Origin: Viridothelium virens | Lineage: Eukaryota; Ascomycota; Dothideomycetes; Trypetheliales; Trypetheliaceae | Reading direction: 5' to 3' | Assembly (NCBI GenBank): GCA_010094025.1 | Contig: ML991796.1 | Coordinates: 282,740 to 346,739, forward strand | DNA: 64,000 nucleotides | Part shown: in pieces, positions 55,342 through 64,000 of the stretch | Position numbering within the stretch: position 1 is the first letter of the stretch | Layout of the letters: every line of letters begins with the position of its first letter | Program-made: the position numbers and the translations under genes | The notes under the pieces: model-generated | What the model was told of the DNA's origin: nothing | The model's input: only the letters and a program-made list of their open reading frames with translations | Database searches by the model: none

Positions 55342-57162
55342 ATGGCAACAGTGCCTGAGTCATACGAACTGCTTCCTACTGCCGAGCCTGCAGATTCGGT
55401 GTCTGAAGCTGGAGAGATTGCTGGACGCACATTCATGAATCCTTCAACACCCAAAAAAGATGCTAGTATGGTGAAGAGTGATGGAGTCCCTTCGAAAGTC
55501 ACAATAATTTCTGTATTGGATGCTTGCGCGGTCGTTGCAAGTCTTGTCTTGGCGGTAAGTATTATTAATGGACAACTCCTGCATGCATCCCATAGCCCTG
55601 TTGCTAACTCAGTGAAGGTCTTCGCTCTGGTGGTCATTTATAACACAGGTGTTGCCATTGCCCTAGGATTCAAGTATCAATTTGTTGTCTTTGGTCTCGT
55701 ACTATCAGCTCAAGGGTTCGCCACTTCTCGACAAGTCCTGCTTTGTGCCTTGAGAGTTTTGTTCGACCGCGGTAACGCATGCCTACAGGATGTGGAAGCG
55801 CTTTCACGCAATTCTATGTTTACCAAAAAAGCGAGTTGGACAGCAGTCACAATACTTGTTACCCTAGCCGCTCTTGGACCTTTGTTAAGCGCGCTTTATA
55901 AGCCCTTCTTTTTGACGTACTCTTCAGAAAGAATATCGAGTATCGAAGGTCACTTCGGCGTTAATCCTCCTCCGGAACTACTAAACCTCAATGGCAACGG
56001 TATTGCGCTTGCTGTCAATCGAATGACACCCTTCTGGCAAACGCGCTCTAACAGGTCGACGTCAACGCCCAAGACTTATGGGCAGAACACACTGGTGATA
56101 AACGAGAACATGACAGTCATGCTCGATACACCATCGTTAGACACATTTCAGGGATTGCGGGCAAAGTTGAGTCCGAATGAGGACAAGAATCAGTCCATAT
56201 CCCTGTCGGCCGATGTTAATGCTACTGTATCAAACAATGTGGAGATGACAGATACAGAAAGGAGCGACTTCGGCAAGATCTTTGACAACGTCGGAGTGGA
56301 CTGCGTAAGCTCAGCTTTCCACTGGTGTACCGGTCTAGGTAAAGGCTGGTATGCCGGAATGGTTCTCGGTGGCGTTAACCCTTCAAAATTTCCGCCTGCT
56401 AATCTATCTGTGAACTACATCGGGATCTGGAACCAACAGAAAAAAACTTTCTCCCAAGTTGCTCAGAAATTTTTAATCACCCGCCAATACGCCCGCGGCA
56501 CGTGGCATATTGATAACTCCACCTTTTCTCTCACCGACGCCACGCTTATAGATGCTGGGCCGCACCCTGCGAGCCAAGCTCCTCTTACAACGGGACCACT
56601 TGGCCTTGATCTATTCGGTCAGCTCCTAGAAGAATACAATTACAAATGGTACGACTTCGAACTCGAGAGATCGCCTACTACTTTTATGGCAAGCATCGTT
56701 TGGGCGCGACTGGCCACTCTTAGAATCGAGGACCGTTCAGAAAATTTGCCATACTTCAAGGATGTTCACTATGACAAGTTAGCAAACGAGGCATCCTATA
56801 CTCTCAACCTTCAAGGTCAAACTGTCTCTCGCTCTCCCTGGCTTGTCCTCATATTCCTCGTCCATCCTATTTTGACAGTCTCGGCAACCTTGCTTAAAGC
56901 CTGGCTACACAAGGTACCAGTATCTGATCAATTCGGTCTTGTCTCTCTACTCAGCAGCTTGCCTCACGAATCATCAACGATCCTCGATGGGGCGGGCTAC
57001 AGCGGCACGCTGGCCAGAAAGGTCCGAATTTGGCTTGGTGTTAAAAAGGGATTTGAGAGGAATCATGATAGAATAGTGGCTTATTTGGGGAGTGAGGATG
57101 ATTTGGAGAAGGCTGTGCCCAAGCTTTCTACTCAGGTAGAGTCGGGACAAACATATTGCTAG
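55342..57162 (+). CDS. Fungal integral membrane protein, unknown function
   Basis: Open through 606 residues from the ATG at 55342. A likely 63-bp intron (55555-55617; GTAAGT donor, GCTAAC branch, GAAG acceptor) has no stop and keeps frame; removing it gives 585 residues and joins the first hydrophobic segment cleanly (SLVLAVFALVVIYNTG). Features: an N-terminal cytoplasmic Glu/Ser-rich part; two or three TM segments (about residues 55-125) with the GFKYQFVVFGLVLSAQG pattern of an uncharacterised Pezizomycotina membrane family; another TM (WTAVTILVTLAALGPLL); a long extracellular loop with many N-x-S/T sites and paired Cys (DCVSS, WCTGLG); and a last TM near SPWLVLIFLVHPILTV before a charged cytoplasmic tail. 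No named domain recognised. Confidence 0.78.
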   Translation: MATVPESYELLPTAEPADSVSEAGEIAGRTFMNPSTPKKDASMVKSDGVPSKVTIISVLDACAVVASLVLAVSIINGQLLHASHSPVANSVKVFALVVIYNTGVAIALGFKYQFVVFGLVLSAQGFATSRQVLLCALRVLFDRGNACLQDVEALSRNSMFTKKASWTAVTILVTLAALGPLLSALYKPFFLTYSSERISSIEGHFGVNPPPELLNLNGNGIALAVNRMTPFWQTRSNRSTSTPKTYGQNTLVINENMTVMLDTPSLDTFQGLRAKLSPNEDKNQSISLSADVNATVSNNVEMTDTERSDFGKIFDNVGVDCVSSAFHWCTGLGKGWYAGMVLGGVNPSKFPPANLSVNYIGIWNQQKKTFSQVAQKFLITRQYARGTWHIDNSTFSLTDATLIDAGPHPASQAPLTTGPLGLDLFGQLLEEYNYKWYDFELERSPTTFMASIVWARLATLRIEDRSENLPYFKDVHYDKLANEASYTLNLQGQTVSRSPWLVLIFLVHPILTVSATLLKAWLHKVPVSDQFGLVSLLSSLPHESSTILDGAGYSGTLARKVRIWLGVKKGFERNHDRIVAYLGSEDDLEKAVPKLSTQVESGQTYC

Positions 57163-57551
57163 GCACTATTGAGGTTCACTTAGAGTACTGCAAACTCAAG
57201 GTAGATGAGTTGTGATTTGCTTGAAAGCGTCTAATAATTCCTCCCTAGAATTGGCCCGAGCTCATCCATGCTAAACCATATATAAAATTAATAGCAAATA
57301 GATGGAATTTTCTATATTACCTTTACTAAACTTAGACAACTTATCATTACTATAATTAAGAGTAGTTTTCACCTTAAAAAATCACCTAATTTAGCAGATT
57401 TAACTATTTGTCTTACTCGATCAAGGACTTTTATGTACATTAAATAACATCAGAAGGAAAGTTTTTTGACGTTCAAATTAAGCATTGCGTTAGCACTCTT
57501 CAATGGATTTTGGAAAATTCCAAAGTTTGCCTAACGAAAGTACACTTCACT
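57163..57551. other. Short AT-rich intergenic
   Basis: Between convergent genes. 57270-57480 is clearly AT-rich; nothing coding. Confidence 0.55.
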
Positions 57552-58607
57552 TCAAAGCCGTGGCAGCCAGCTCCTCTGGGAGGAGGCGGGTATGAGAACA
57601 CTACTAAGATTAGCATGCGAGACAATCCGAGAGGCCCTCAACCGAAGCTTACCTGTCGATGACATGGACAACGCCATTGGCAACAAGCACATCGGGGATG
57701 ACAACGTTTGCCTGATTGACTTTCACGGCGCCACTCCCTGGAAGCGTAATGGTGACATTGAGGCCATTATCCAGGGTGGAAATCGTTTCCCCGTTCGTAA
57801 GGAGGGTACTGTACCCAACCGTGCCATTAATCACATGATACTCAAGCACTCCAGCTAGCTGAGTGTTGGTCAAATTTCCGACGGTGCTATTGATAGCAGC
57901 AAACGCAGCGTTGGTGGGGGCAAATACGGTGAGATCTGGCAAGACATTGACGGTTTCTAAGAGGTTGGTTTGGATCAGGGCATTGGCGAGTGTAGTCAGG
58001 CCTGCGGCTTGAGCAGTTGCAGTAATATTCGCCGGGATTGTGAGCACGGAGTCAATTATATGGACGACACCTCCATCGAATGTAATATCCTATCCAACAG
58101 GTCAACGGCGAGATTGGTGGAATGGAGCCGAATTGAGAAAGCATCGAAGCAACATACCGCTTGACTAACGTCCGACTCAGCTTTTCCACCTGAGAAAAAC
58201 GTGACACTACCATCCGTGTTAATTCCTTCGACTCTTTGTCCTCCTGTGACGTTTGTGTATGATGCATTAGTGAGCAGTGTGGGCACAAAGGCTCCTGTAG
58301 CTGGGATGTCGCTAGCTAGGTAGGTTCCACTGATTACATGATACTCAAGGACTGCCTCTAACAGACTAGGGTCACTCGCCGCAGCCTGTCCTGCAGGTGT
58401 AGAAGCGAGTGCTGCGAAGGCTGCATTGTCGGGGGCCAGGACGGTGATGTTCTGAGCGCTGTTAAGCTCTTCCAGCAGATCCGGAAACTCTTCCAAGGCG
58501 TTGACCAGGCTGGTGAGTTGGGAATTGCTGGTGAGCACGTCCTCCAGGCTCTGCGCCCCAGCGCATGAAACACCCAGCGAGAGAATAAGTGGAAGTCTGA
58601 ACAACAT
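57552..58607 (-). CDS. Secreted fasciclin (FAS1) two-domain protein
   Basis: Exons 58158-58607, 57653-58089 and 57552-57600, giving 311 residues. Signal peptide MLFRLPLILSLGVSCAGA. Two FAS1 domains: the first (about residues 20-160) with ITVLAPDNAAFAAL and LEYHVISGTY, the second (about residues 165-300) with LTVFAPTNAAFAAINS and LEYHVINGTV and ending in VVHVIDSVLIP. The first intron falls between them after SDVSQA, and DITFDGGVVHIIDSVL then resumes. FAS1 proteins are extracellular adhesion or matrix proteins. The C-terminus is short (about 12 residues) with no GPI signal, so it is probably secreted. For the final acceptor, 57601-57602 is preferred over one three bases upstream in transcription order; both keep frame. 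Confidence 0.9.
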
Positions 58608-60725
58608 TTTGGGAGAGGGAAAAGATCTTTGCTATCAGGTGCGGAACGTGAACAAAGCAGGAAACGTAAATTCAGCAAGATCTGAAGACTCAGCGCAGAG
58701 ATGACATCGTCTTAAATATTTGATCTTACCTGGGATATTGAGCTGCTTGATTCAAGATGTTTGCGCTTTCAGGCAATGCGTCTTGACCGGAGAATTATGA
58801 TCCTTCGGTAAACGCATCTCAGCTGTTTGATGAGGTCGTTCATTAGAGTACTCCGAACTGTCGGCACTGAGGGGGGCGCATTTGGCCAAATACGAAGCCA
58901 TGATCTTGACCAGGTTGTTCATGCCTCAATACTCAACCCCCCCTTGTAAGACTTTGAGTATCTATCGGAAGTATGCAAATTTAGCTATATCAGTGTAGGG
59001 AAGTGTTGAAACAAAGCTGTCATAGGTCCGGCTGGTGTTGATTAAGGGGCAGAGCTGTAGGCCAAGCAAAAGTGACGTAGTGCGGGGAAATGCGGGAAAA
59101 TTACACGCATTATCCTTTTCGTCAGTATGCACCTTTTTCAGGAACGTGCAATAACCTGCCTTTACCCGTTAATGACTAGAAGTATCTAAAAAGACACTTG
59201 TATGTATGGAGAGGTGGCCGCTGAGGCTATTCCCTCGCGAGGATAGTCACCGAAACAGAGAGACCTTGGCTACATCGAATGAATGCAACTCATCAGACGA
59301 ACGCATGTCGGTATTCGCTGAAGATCATGAGTATAAGATCAATGTCGAACGAATCGTAGAGTTGAGGAAGCCCTGTTTGGTCATGTTGCCCGATCACCGC
59401 ATTTATGGAATTTTGATCCCCAAAGCAAGTGGAATACGCTACCTCTTATCCATGACCGAGCCCACAGTCGCTTACGGAAGGAAGTTGTTTTGGGCAGACA
59501 ACTAACCGCTGGGACACATGAACTGAAACTAGTCCAATGATTATGAAAAAGCGGTTTTCGGCTTGAAACGCTATAGCTTGGCGGCAAAGCCTAGTTCATG
59601 GCCTGAACAAAAATTCAGTCCAAGGCGCTGCTAGTGGATGAAGCAATGCACAAGCATCAGAGCCAAATGTAGCTGAGGATAGAATTAGACTCATACTTCA
59701 TATCGACAGTCTGACAGCTGTGCCTCGGGAAGGAGTAACTCGTACAGGATATTCACGCGGTTCGCATGATTTTTATCGAAGTTTCCTCAACGAATCGCTG
59801 GGAGATGTTGGGTACCTGAGGTATGCAGTGCTGATCATCAATTTGCACAGAAGATCACGGTAGTTGGGCAATTTCATGCATAAGTTGTAGGGGACTAGTC
59901 AAACAATTCCTGAAGGGCCCCAAACCAAGTCGCTGGTGCCTTTGTGCCGAGCTCTTGAATGCCCCACTCGAGTTCTCGGAGGGCGTCCAATATTTGTACG
60001 ATCTCGATCAAAATATATTGTCCCGACGGATGTTGAGGATTCCGTATTGCCTAAATGGTGGCTTGATTGTCGGTAAAGATGAGGCATTTCCCCGGGTCGG
60101 TGACCGTTGTGAAATAGCATGTGGGAGCATCGCACGCCCAGAAACCAGAAAGGCTTAGAGTAAAGGGTGGGTTAGAAAGCTCCCACAATGATTCATGGCT
60201 TCCACCAGTCCCGGGGGTCCAGTTTCGGGAATCCCTACGATGGTCGCGTAAACTTGACAATATCTCCCTGCACAACATTTGGGTACCGCGTGAGCAAGGC
60301 TAAGTACAACTGAGTGCGGCTAAGCAGAGCAACAGCCGTGGTGGTGCAAGCCTGACCGAAGTTGAGCCGAGGTTGAGCCGGTCGAGTCAGCGCGCTAATA
60401 CCACCGTGACCACTAACCCGGTTGGGTGTTTGGAGAGGTCACTTTCTATGTGAACATAGCTACAGTAGCTGCATACCTCTAGCCTTAGTATGATCAATGC
60501 AAGCTGGAGACTCTAACCTCCTACGGCTGACTTTCATACATTTTGGCACACGATACTAGCTTTATCACGGATGCTTGCGATCATGGGATGGGAGCCGTCG
60601 CTAATCACTAAGTTACCTTGAGGTAGCTGCGATCACTAGCGTCTGAGTCAAGTTTTGCTCGACCTGCGTCGTTGATATTAGCTTTACTACTTGTGAATTT
60701 CTGGACAGAAAGCCCCAATCTCGTC
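58608..60725. other. Intergenic, 2.1 kb
   Basis: Holds the FAS1 promoter on the left and the aminotransferase promoter on the right. Open frames at 59206-59505 and 59955-60303 lack family features. GGCTAAG recurs around 60297-60330, possibly chance. Confidence 0.45.
58711..58718 (-). promoter_or_regulatory. TATA-like box of FAS1 gene
   Basis: TATTTAAG on the minus strand about 105 bp before the ATG at 58607. Confidence 0.4.
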
Positions 60726-62427
60726 ATGCAAGCTCGAGAACGTGACCAGTTTCCTCCTGCTAGCCGGCTACCCAAAGATGCAGAGAATGTCTGGTATGTG
60801 CGGTGCGTTCTTTTACTTTAGATGCTAATATTTCATAGGGAATGGGTCGCCCTCGCGTGCCAACGATCTCCTATACAACCAATTGCAAATTTAGGACAAG
60901 GATCGATGTATGCTACGTGAGAGGGTTTTACCAGGAATCAATTCACATTGTCCTACAGAGACTTCAACCCACCGCAATTTCTCATCGATGCCCACACTGA
61001 AGCTATCAGCAAAATTGAAGTCAATGATTATGGTCCCACCCAGGTAGATCTCTAAGTGTTGTCGGGTAACCATCAGACTGAAACCTACGGATTCATCTTT
61101 CAGGGCCTACCAAGGCTTACACGAGCCTTATCGGCTACGTGTTCTAAAGTCCATGGGAGAACACTCGATCCTTGTCAAGAGATATCGATCCATTGCGGTG
61201 CAACAGAAGCCCTGTTATGCTCGGTGATGGCCTTCATTGAGCCTGGGGATGAAGTGATAGTTCCAGAACCAACTTTCAACCTGCACGTAGTCTGTCAGGT
61301 TCGGTAGACTGAAGGTTGACACGTTGATAGCTATGAAAACCAAATCCGTCTTTTCGGTGGCATCGTGAGATATGTCACCATGACTGCTCCTCCTGATACG
61401 AATTCCAGAACAGTACTTGCAAATGAATGGAAACTCGAGCCGGGCGAGCTACGGAAGGTCATTTCGCCAAATACGAAAATGTTGGTAAGTCGATTCGCAA
61501 TAATTCGGTAAATGAGTTTCTGAGATAACATAGATTCTGACTTCGCCGTACGCTAGTCAGAAAACCGCTTGCATATTAATTGACTAATCTCCTCAGGCAT
61601 AATCCGTTAGGTAAAGCATTTTCAGCTGAGGAGTTGCTCGAAATCGGCAAGATTTGTACTGCAAGCAATGCCCTTATCTTGTCGGATGAAGCATGGGAAC
61701 ATCTCGACTTTTCTTCAAACTTCTGCAGTATGGCTTCTCTAGGTGAACCCATTTCGAGCCAGACAATAGTCATTGGCTCTGCCGGTAAAGCGTTCAATGC
61801 TGCAGCTTGGAGAGTCGGCTGGGCCATTGGGCACAAAGAATTGATCAAACACATCCAGACCGCGCATATCCTACTGACCTTCAACGCTCCAGGACCAGCT
61901 CAGGAGGCATCTGCGATAGGACTCGAGCGAGGTGTATCTGAGGGCTTCTGGCAGGGTAATCGAAAGCGAGCCCAAGATTGCGTCTCGAGTCTATGTGGGA
62001 CAATCCAAGAGCTGAAATTGCCAGTGAGTTGCTGAGAGTAGTACTTAGGTGGCCTTTACTCAGACGTTCCAGTACACCGTCCCAGCTGGTGCTCCCTATA
62101 TCTTCCTCAACACAAGGAACATTCATATTCCTCCCGATTACAGCTTTCCACCCAATGTGACCCATAGGCCTCGAGATTGGAAGCTTGCTTGGTTCTTGAT
62201 CCAAGAGATTGGTCTTGCGACTATTCCTGGAAGTGGTGAGCATCGGATATGACTATGGATCTGCGTTCTCGTTCTAACGTGCCTGCTCATTGCAAACAGC
62301 CTTCTATAGCACGGCAAATGACCGTTCAGGGAGGGATTGTTTACGACTCTTTGCTTGCAAGAGCGACCAAGGTCTTCAAGATGCAAGATTGCGATTACGG
62401 AAGCTTGCAAAATGGATAAAGCCATGA
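60726..62427 (+). pseudogene. Class I/II aminotransferase (kynurenine-aminotransferase-like), interrupted
   Basis: Eight exons: 60726-60793, 60839-60907, 60959-61043, 61104-61484, 61534-61547 (14 bp), 61597-62023, 62064-62235 and 62300-62427. All junctions are canonical. The fold-type I PLP enzyme shows NDYGPTQGLP, HCGATEALL, SPHNPLGK, DEAWEHLDFS, the Schiff-base Lys in SAGKAFNAAAWR and an Arg in the C-terminal domain (DCLRLF). It is closest in style to fungal kynurenine/glutamine transaminases. The one lesion is a 36-bp insert at 61284-61319 bearing in-frame TAG and TGA, flanked by CACGT repeats. No GT-AG intron removes it and keeps frame, except an improbable 27-bp one (61304-61330). Without it the family-like LHVDSYENQIRLFGG is restored. 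Everything else is intact, so this is a young pseudogene, an odd intron or an assembly error. Confidence 0.7.
61284..61324. repeat. 36-bp insertion between CACGT direct repeats
   Basis: CACGT at 61284-61288 recurs at 61320-61324. The 36-bp unit between them is the only segment that breaks the aminotransferase frame, since it introduces two stops. Confidence 0.6.
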
Positions 62428-63168
62428 GGGCAGCCAATGCACCGGAATCTGATAGCTAACCCTCCGTCTCAAGTTCATCAGAACTGTCCCTAGGAAGCAT
62501 TAGTGAAACAACCTATCAGAACCAGTGGGGATGGCGTCAGTATGGTGCTGCATAAGGTCTAGACCGTCGAGTTTCTTCTGTCCACATCTGTAAGGCTGCA
62601 GGAAGACATTTCCGGGATGGGACCGCTCTAGCTACTTTACGGTTCACTGAGATGCAAGCAAGAGAAGCACTAAGCAAAGAGACTGAATCGTACGATTCAG
62701 GACTTTGGTCTTGGCACAACGTCTTCCCGCCTCGAATACCCACGGCATCCTTCGCGTTGCTACCTAACTTTGGACAGTCTAAAGATACGTGGTTTGCTGA
62801 AGGCCATCATCATCGCTAGAGCAATTACTTTGTCTTCCGTTGATCGATCAACGTGTGGCCTGTAAATTCTCAGCCATAAGCCTTCTCAAAAGTTCTAATG
62901 TGTGGCTGGAATTTATCCGCAAACGTTTAATGCAGTAAAATGTCGCACACTACGAGCTTTCTGTTCTGAGTTTACGCTAATTCCGTACCTTATGCGTCCT
63001 CCGACAAGGCTTATCGTACGTGACGAAGGTGGAATACCATGGCTGGAATTACTGGTCGTTGTTCTAGCTAATGCATAGCAGGTATTTATTACGTATCTAT
63101 GGCTTGGGCTCCCGACCCTAACTAGTCAAGACACTACTGCAAGTAAGGTGGGGCCTGATGAAGGCGGT
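62428..63168. other. Intergenic
   Basis: No supported gene; 3' sides of the aminotransferase and UstYa-like genes. Confidence 0.45.
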
Positions 63169-63694
63169 TTATGCCCCCTCACTACGCAGATCCGGATTCT
63201 TGAGCCGCGCAAGCTCCTGTTCATCTACAACCCGGTGTCGGAACGAGGCCTCGAACTGAGGCCAATTCACACAAGCATGGATCGGCCTGTATAGGTCGAG
63301 TACAGGCTCCGCGGCCGTTTCCCACTGGAAGGTCGTCAAGGATGTATCTGCGTGGCATAGCGCGGAGGATCTCAGGTATTCAATGCAATGGTCTCCAAGG
63401 ATCAGAATTAGCAGCTGAATTAACAATCTGATGGATGAGCGCCATACCAGCGTGGATTCGTAGATGCTCGTTCTTATGTTGAGTAAGGTTTGGGTGGTAA
63501 TAATCTCGGTACATCCATTGACGGAGCATGTTCTTATCCCATTCATCAGCATGGCTACTAAAACTGGCATAATCACTCACGATGCAGTGTATCTCATGAA
63601 AGACACCTAGCCAGGCCATATGCCCACCGTTGGGTAGCTTTATTGAGGACTGATTGCCACGATCCAGCTCATCTTTCGCAGAGATAAATAGCAT
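63169..63694 (-). pseudogene. UstYa-like (DUF3328) protein, 5'-truncated
   Basis: Exons 63581-63694, 63448-63532 and 63169-63392. Spliced, they give the two signature motifs of UstYa-family proteins: HEIHC in WLGVFHEIHCI, and H-x-DHC in IHADHCIEYLR, restored across the last intron, with RQWMYRDYYHPNLT between them. UstYa relatives are metal-dependent oxidases or cyclases in fungal RiPP and other clusters. The usual N-terminal TM segment and about 100 residues are missing; the first in-frame ATG (63694) lies directly next to AT-rich DNA and falls inside the family's conserved domain. Either an upstream exon lies beyond the window edge or the gene is a remnant. The first intron (48 bp) has no stop and keeps frame, so it could be missed by prediction. 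Confidence 0.62.
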
Positions 63695-64000
63695 AATTAA
63701 TTATGACATTTAATTATGCTATTCTATGATATTCAGGGTAAATTCATTATCATGAATAATTACATAATTATCCATAACTATGTCTCATCCCTACCTTGTA
63801 CTGAGACTAGCTTCCGCACTAAAAAACTCTTCCATCTAATTTCTGTATGAAACTGAAATAGAGACAAATTCTGAAGCTTTAATTGTTACACCTTTTTTTA
63901 AACAGTTTATCTTACAAAAAGATAAAAAGAAGACCTTAGATATTTATTAATATACACGCGAATTACTTTTAGATAAACCAACTACTAAAGACAGATAGCG
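63695..64000. other. AT-rich terminal segment
   Basis: Strongly AT-rich with repeated ATAATTA-type words (63690-63780), unlike the roughly half-GC rest of the window. It could be the start of a RIP-affected repeat or an AT-rich isochore. No coding sequence. Confidence 0.5.

Noticed and set aside
59206-59505. 99-codon plus-strand frame
   Set aside because: No recognisable motif, and no splice sites that would extend it.
61287-61330. Reading the 44-bp GTAGTC...GATAG as an ordinary intron in the aminotransferase
   Set aside because: Removal puts the downstream exon out of frame (immediate TGA).
1-64000. tRNA, rRNA, CRISPR, transposase genes
   Set aside because: No B-box-like T-loop consensus with a foldable stem, no rRNA sequence, no repeat-spacer array and no transposase-like frame was seen; short non-coding RNAs cannot be excluded by eye.

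Overview
The window is nuclear DNA of a filamentous ascomycete (Pezizomycotina). Evidence: genes are broken by 46-150 bp introns with GTAWGT-type donors, CTAAC/CTGAC-like branch sites and YAG acceptors; gene spacing is roughly 1 kb; and the families are fungal (HeLo-like NACHT-ankyrin NLR, Zn2Cys6 regulator, fungal rhodopsin-type membrane protein, UstYa-like protein, S53 sedolisin, many P450s). Class or genus cannot be fixed from the sequence; Dothideomycetes, Eurotiomycetes and Leotiomycetes all remain possible. I resolved exon-intron structures by hand; all carry a continuous reading frame except where stated.

Left part (1-25.5 kb), mostly conserved genes: the 3' part of a CYP52-like alkane/fatty-acid hydroxylase; an unknown low-complexity protein; an F-box-like protein; a NACHT-ankyrin NLR with an apparently damaged splice acceptor; a patatin-like protein whose catalytic Ser is Gly; a small unknown protein; LCP5 (U3 snoRNP/rRNA processing); RFA1 (RPA70); an unknown basic protein with two related modules; and a GPI-anchored surface protein.

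Middle (26.7-49.3 kb), the most interesting part, looks like an accessory or secondary-metabolite region: a short-chain dehydrogenase, a DHA2-type MFS exporter, four different cytochrome P450s, a seven-TM fungal rhodopsin-type protein, a Zn2Cys6 regulator and an NmrA-like oxidoreductase. No polyketide synthase, NRPS, terpene cyclase or prenyltransferase is seen in the window, so either the scaffold enzyme is outside it or the genes tailor an imported or primary-metabolism substrate. Two of the P450s resemble the ent-kaurene-oxidase type, which hints at a terpenoid (inference).

Right part (50.4-64 kb): a secreted sedolisin protease, a membrane protein of unknown function, a secreted two-domain fasciclin protein, a kynurenine-aminotransferase-like gene interrupted by a 36-bp insertion between 5-bp direct repeats, and a 5'-truncated UstYa-like gene that runs into AT-rich DNA at the window edge.

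One window-scale pattern stands out. In several plus-strand genes of the left part, the coding strand is C-rich in the middle and switches to G-rich over the last few hundred bases.
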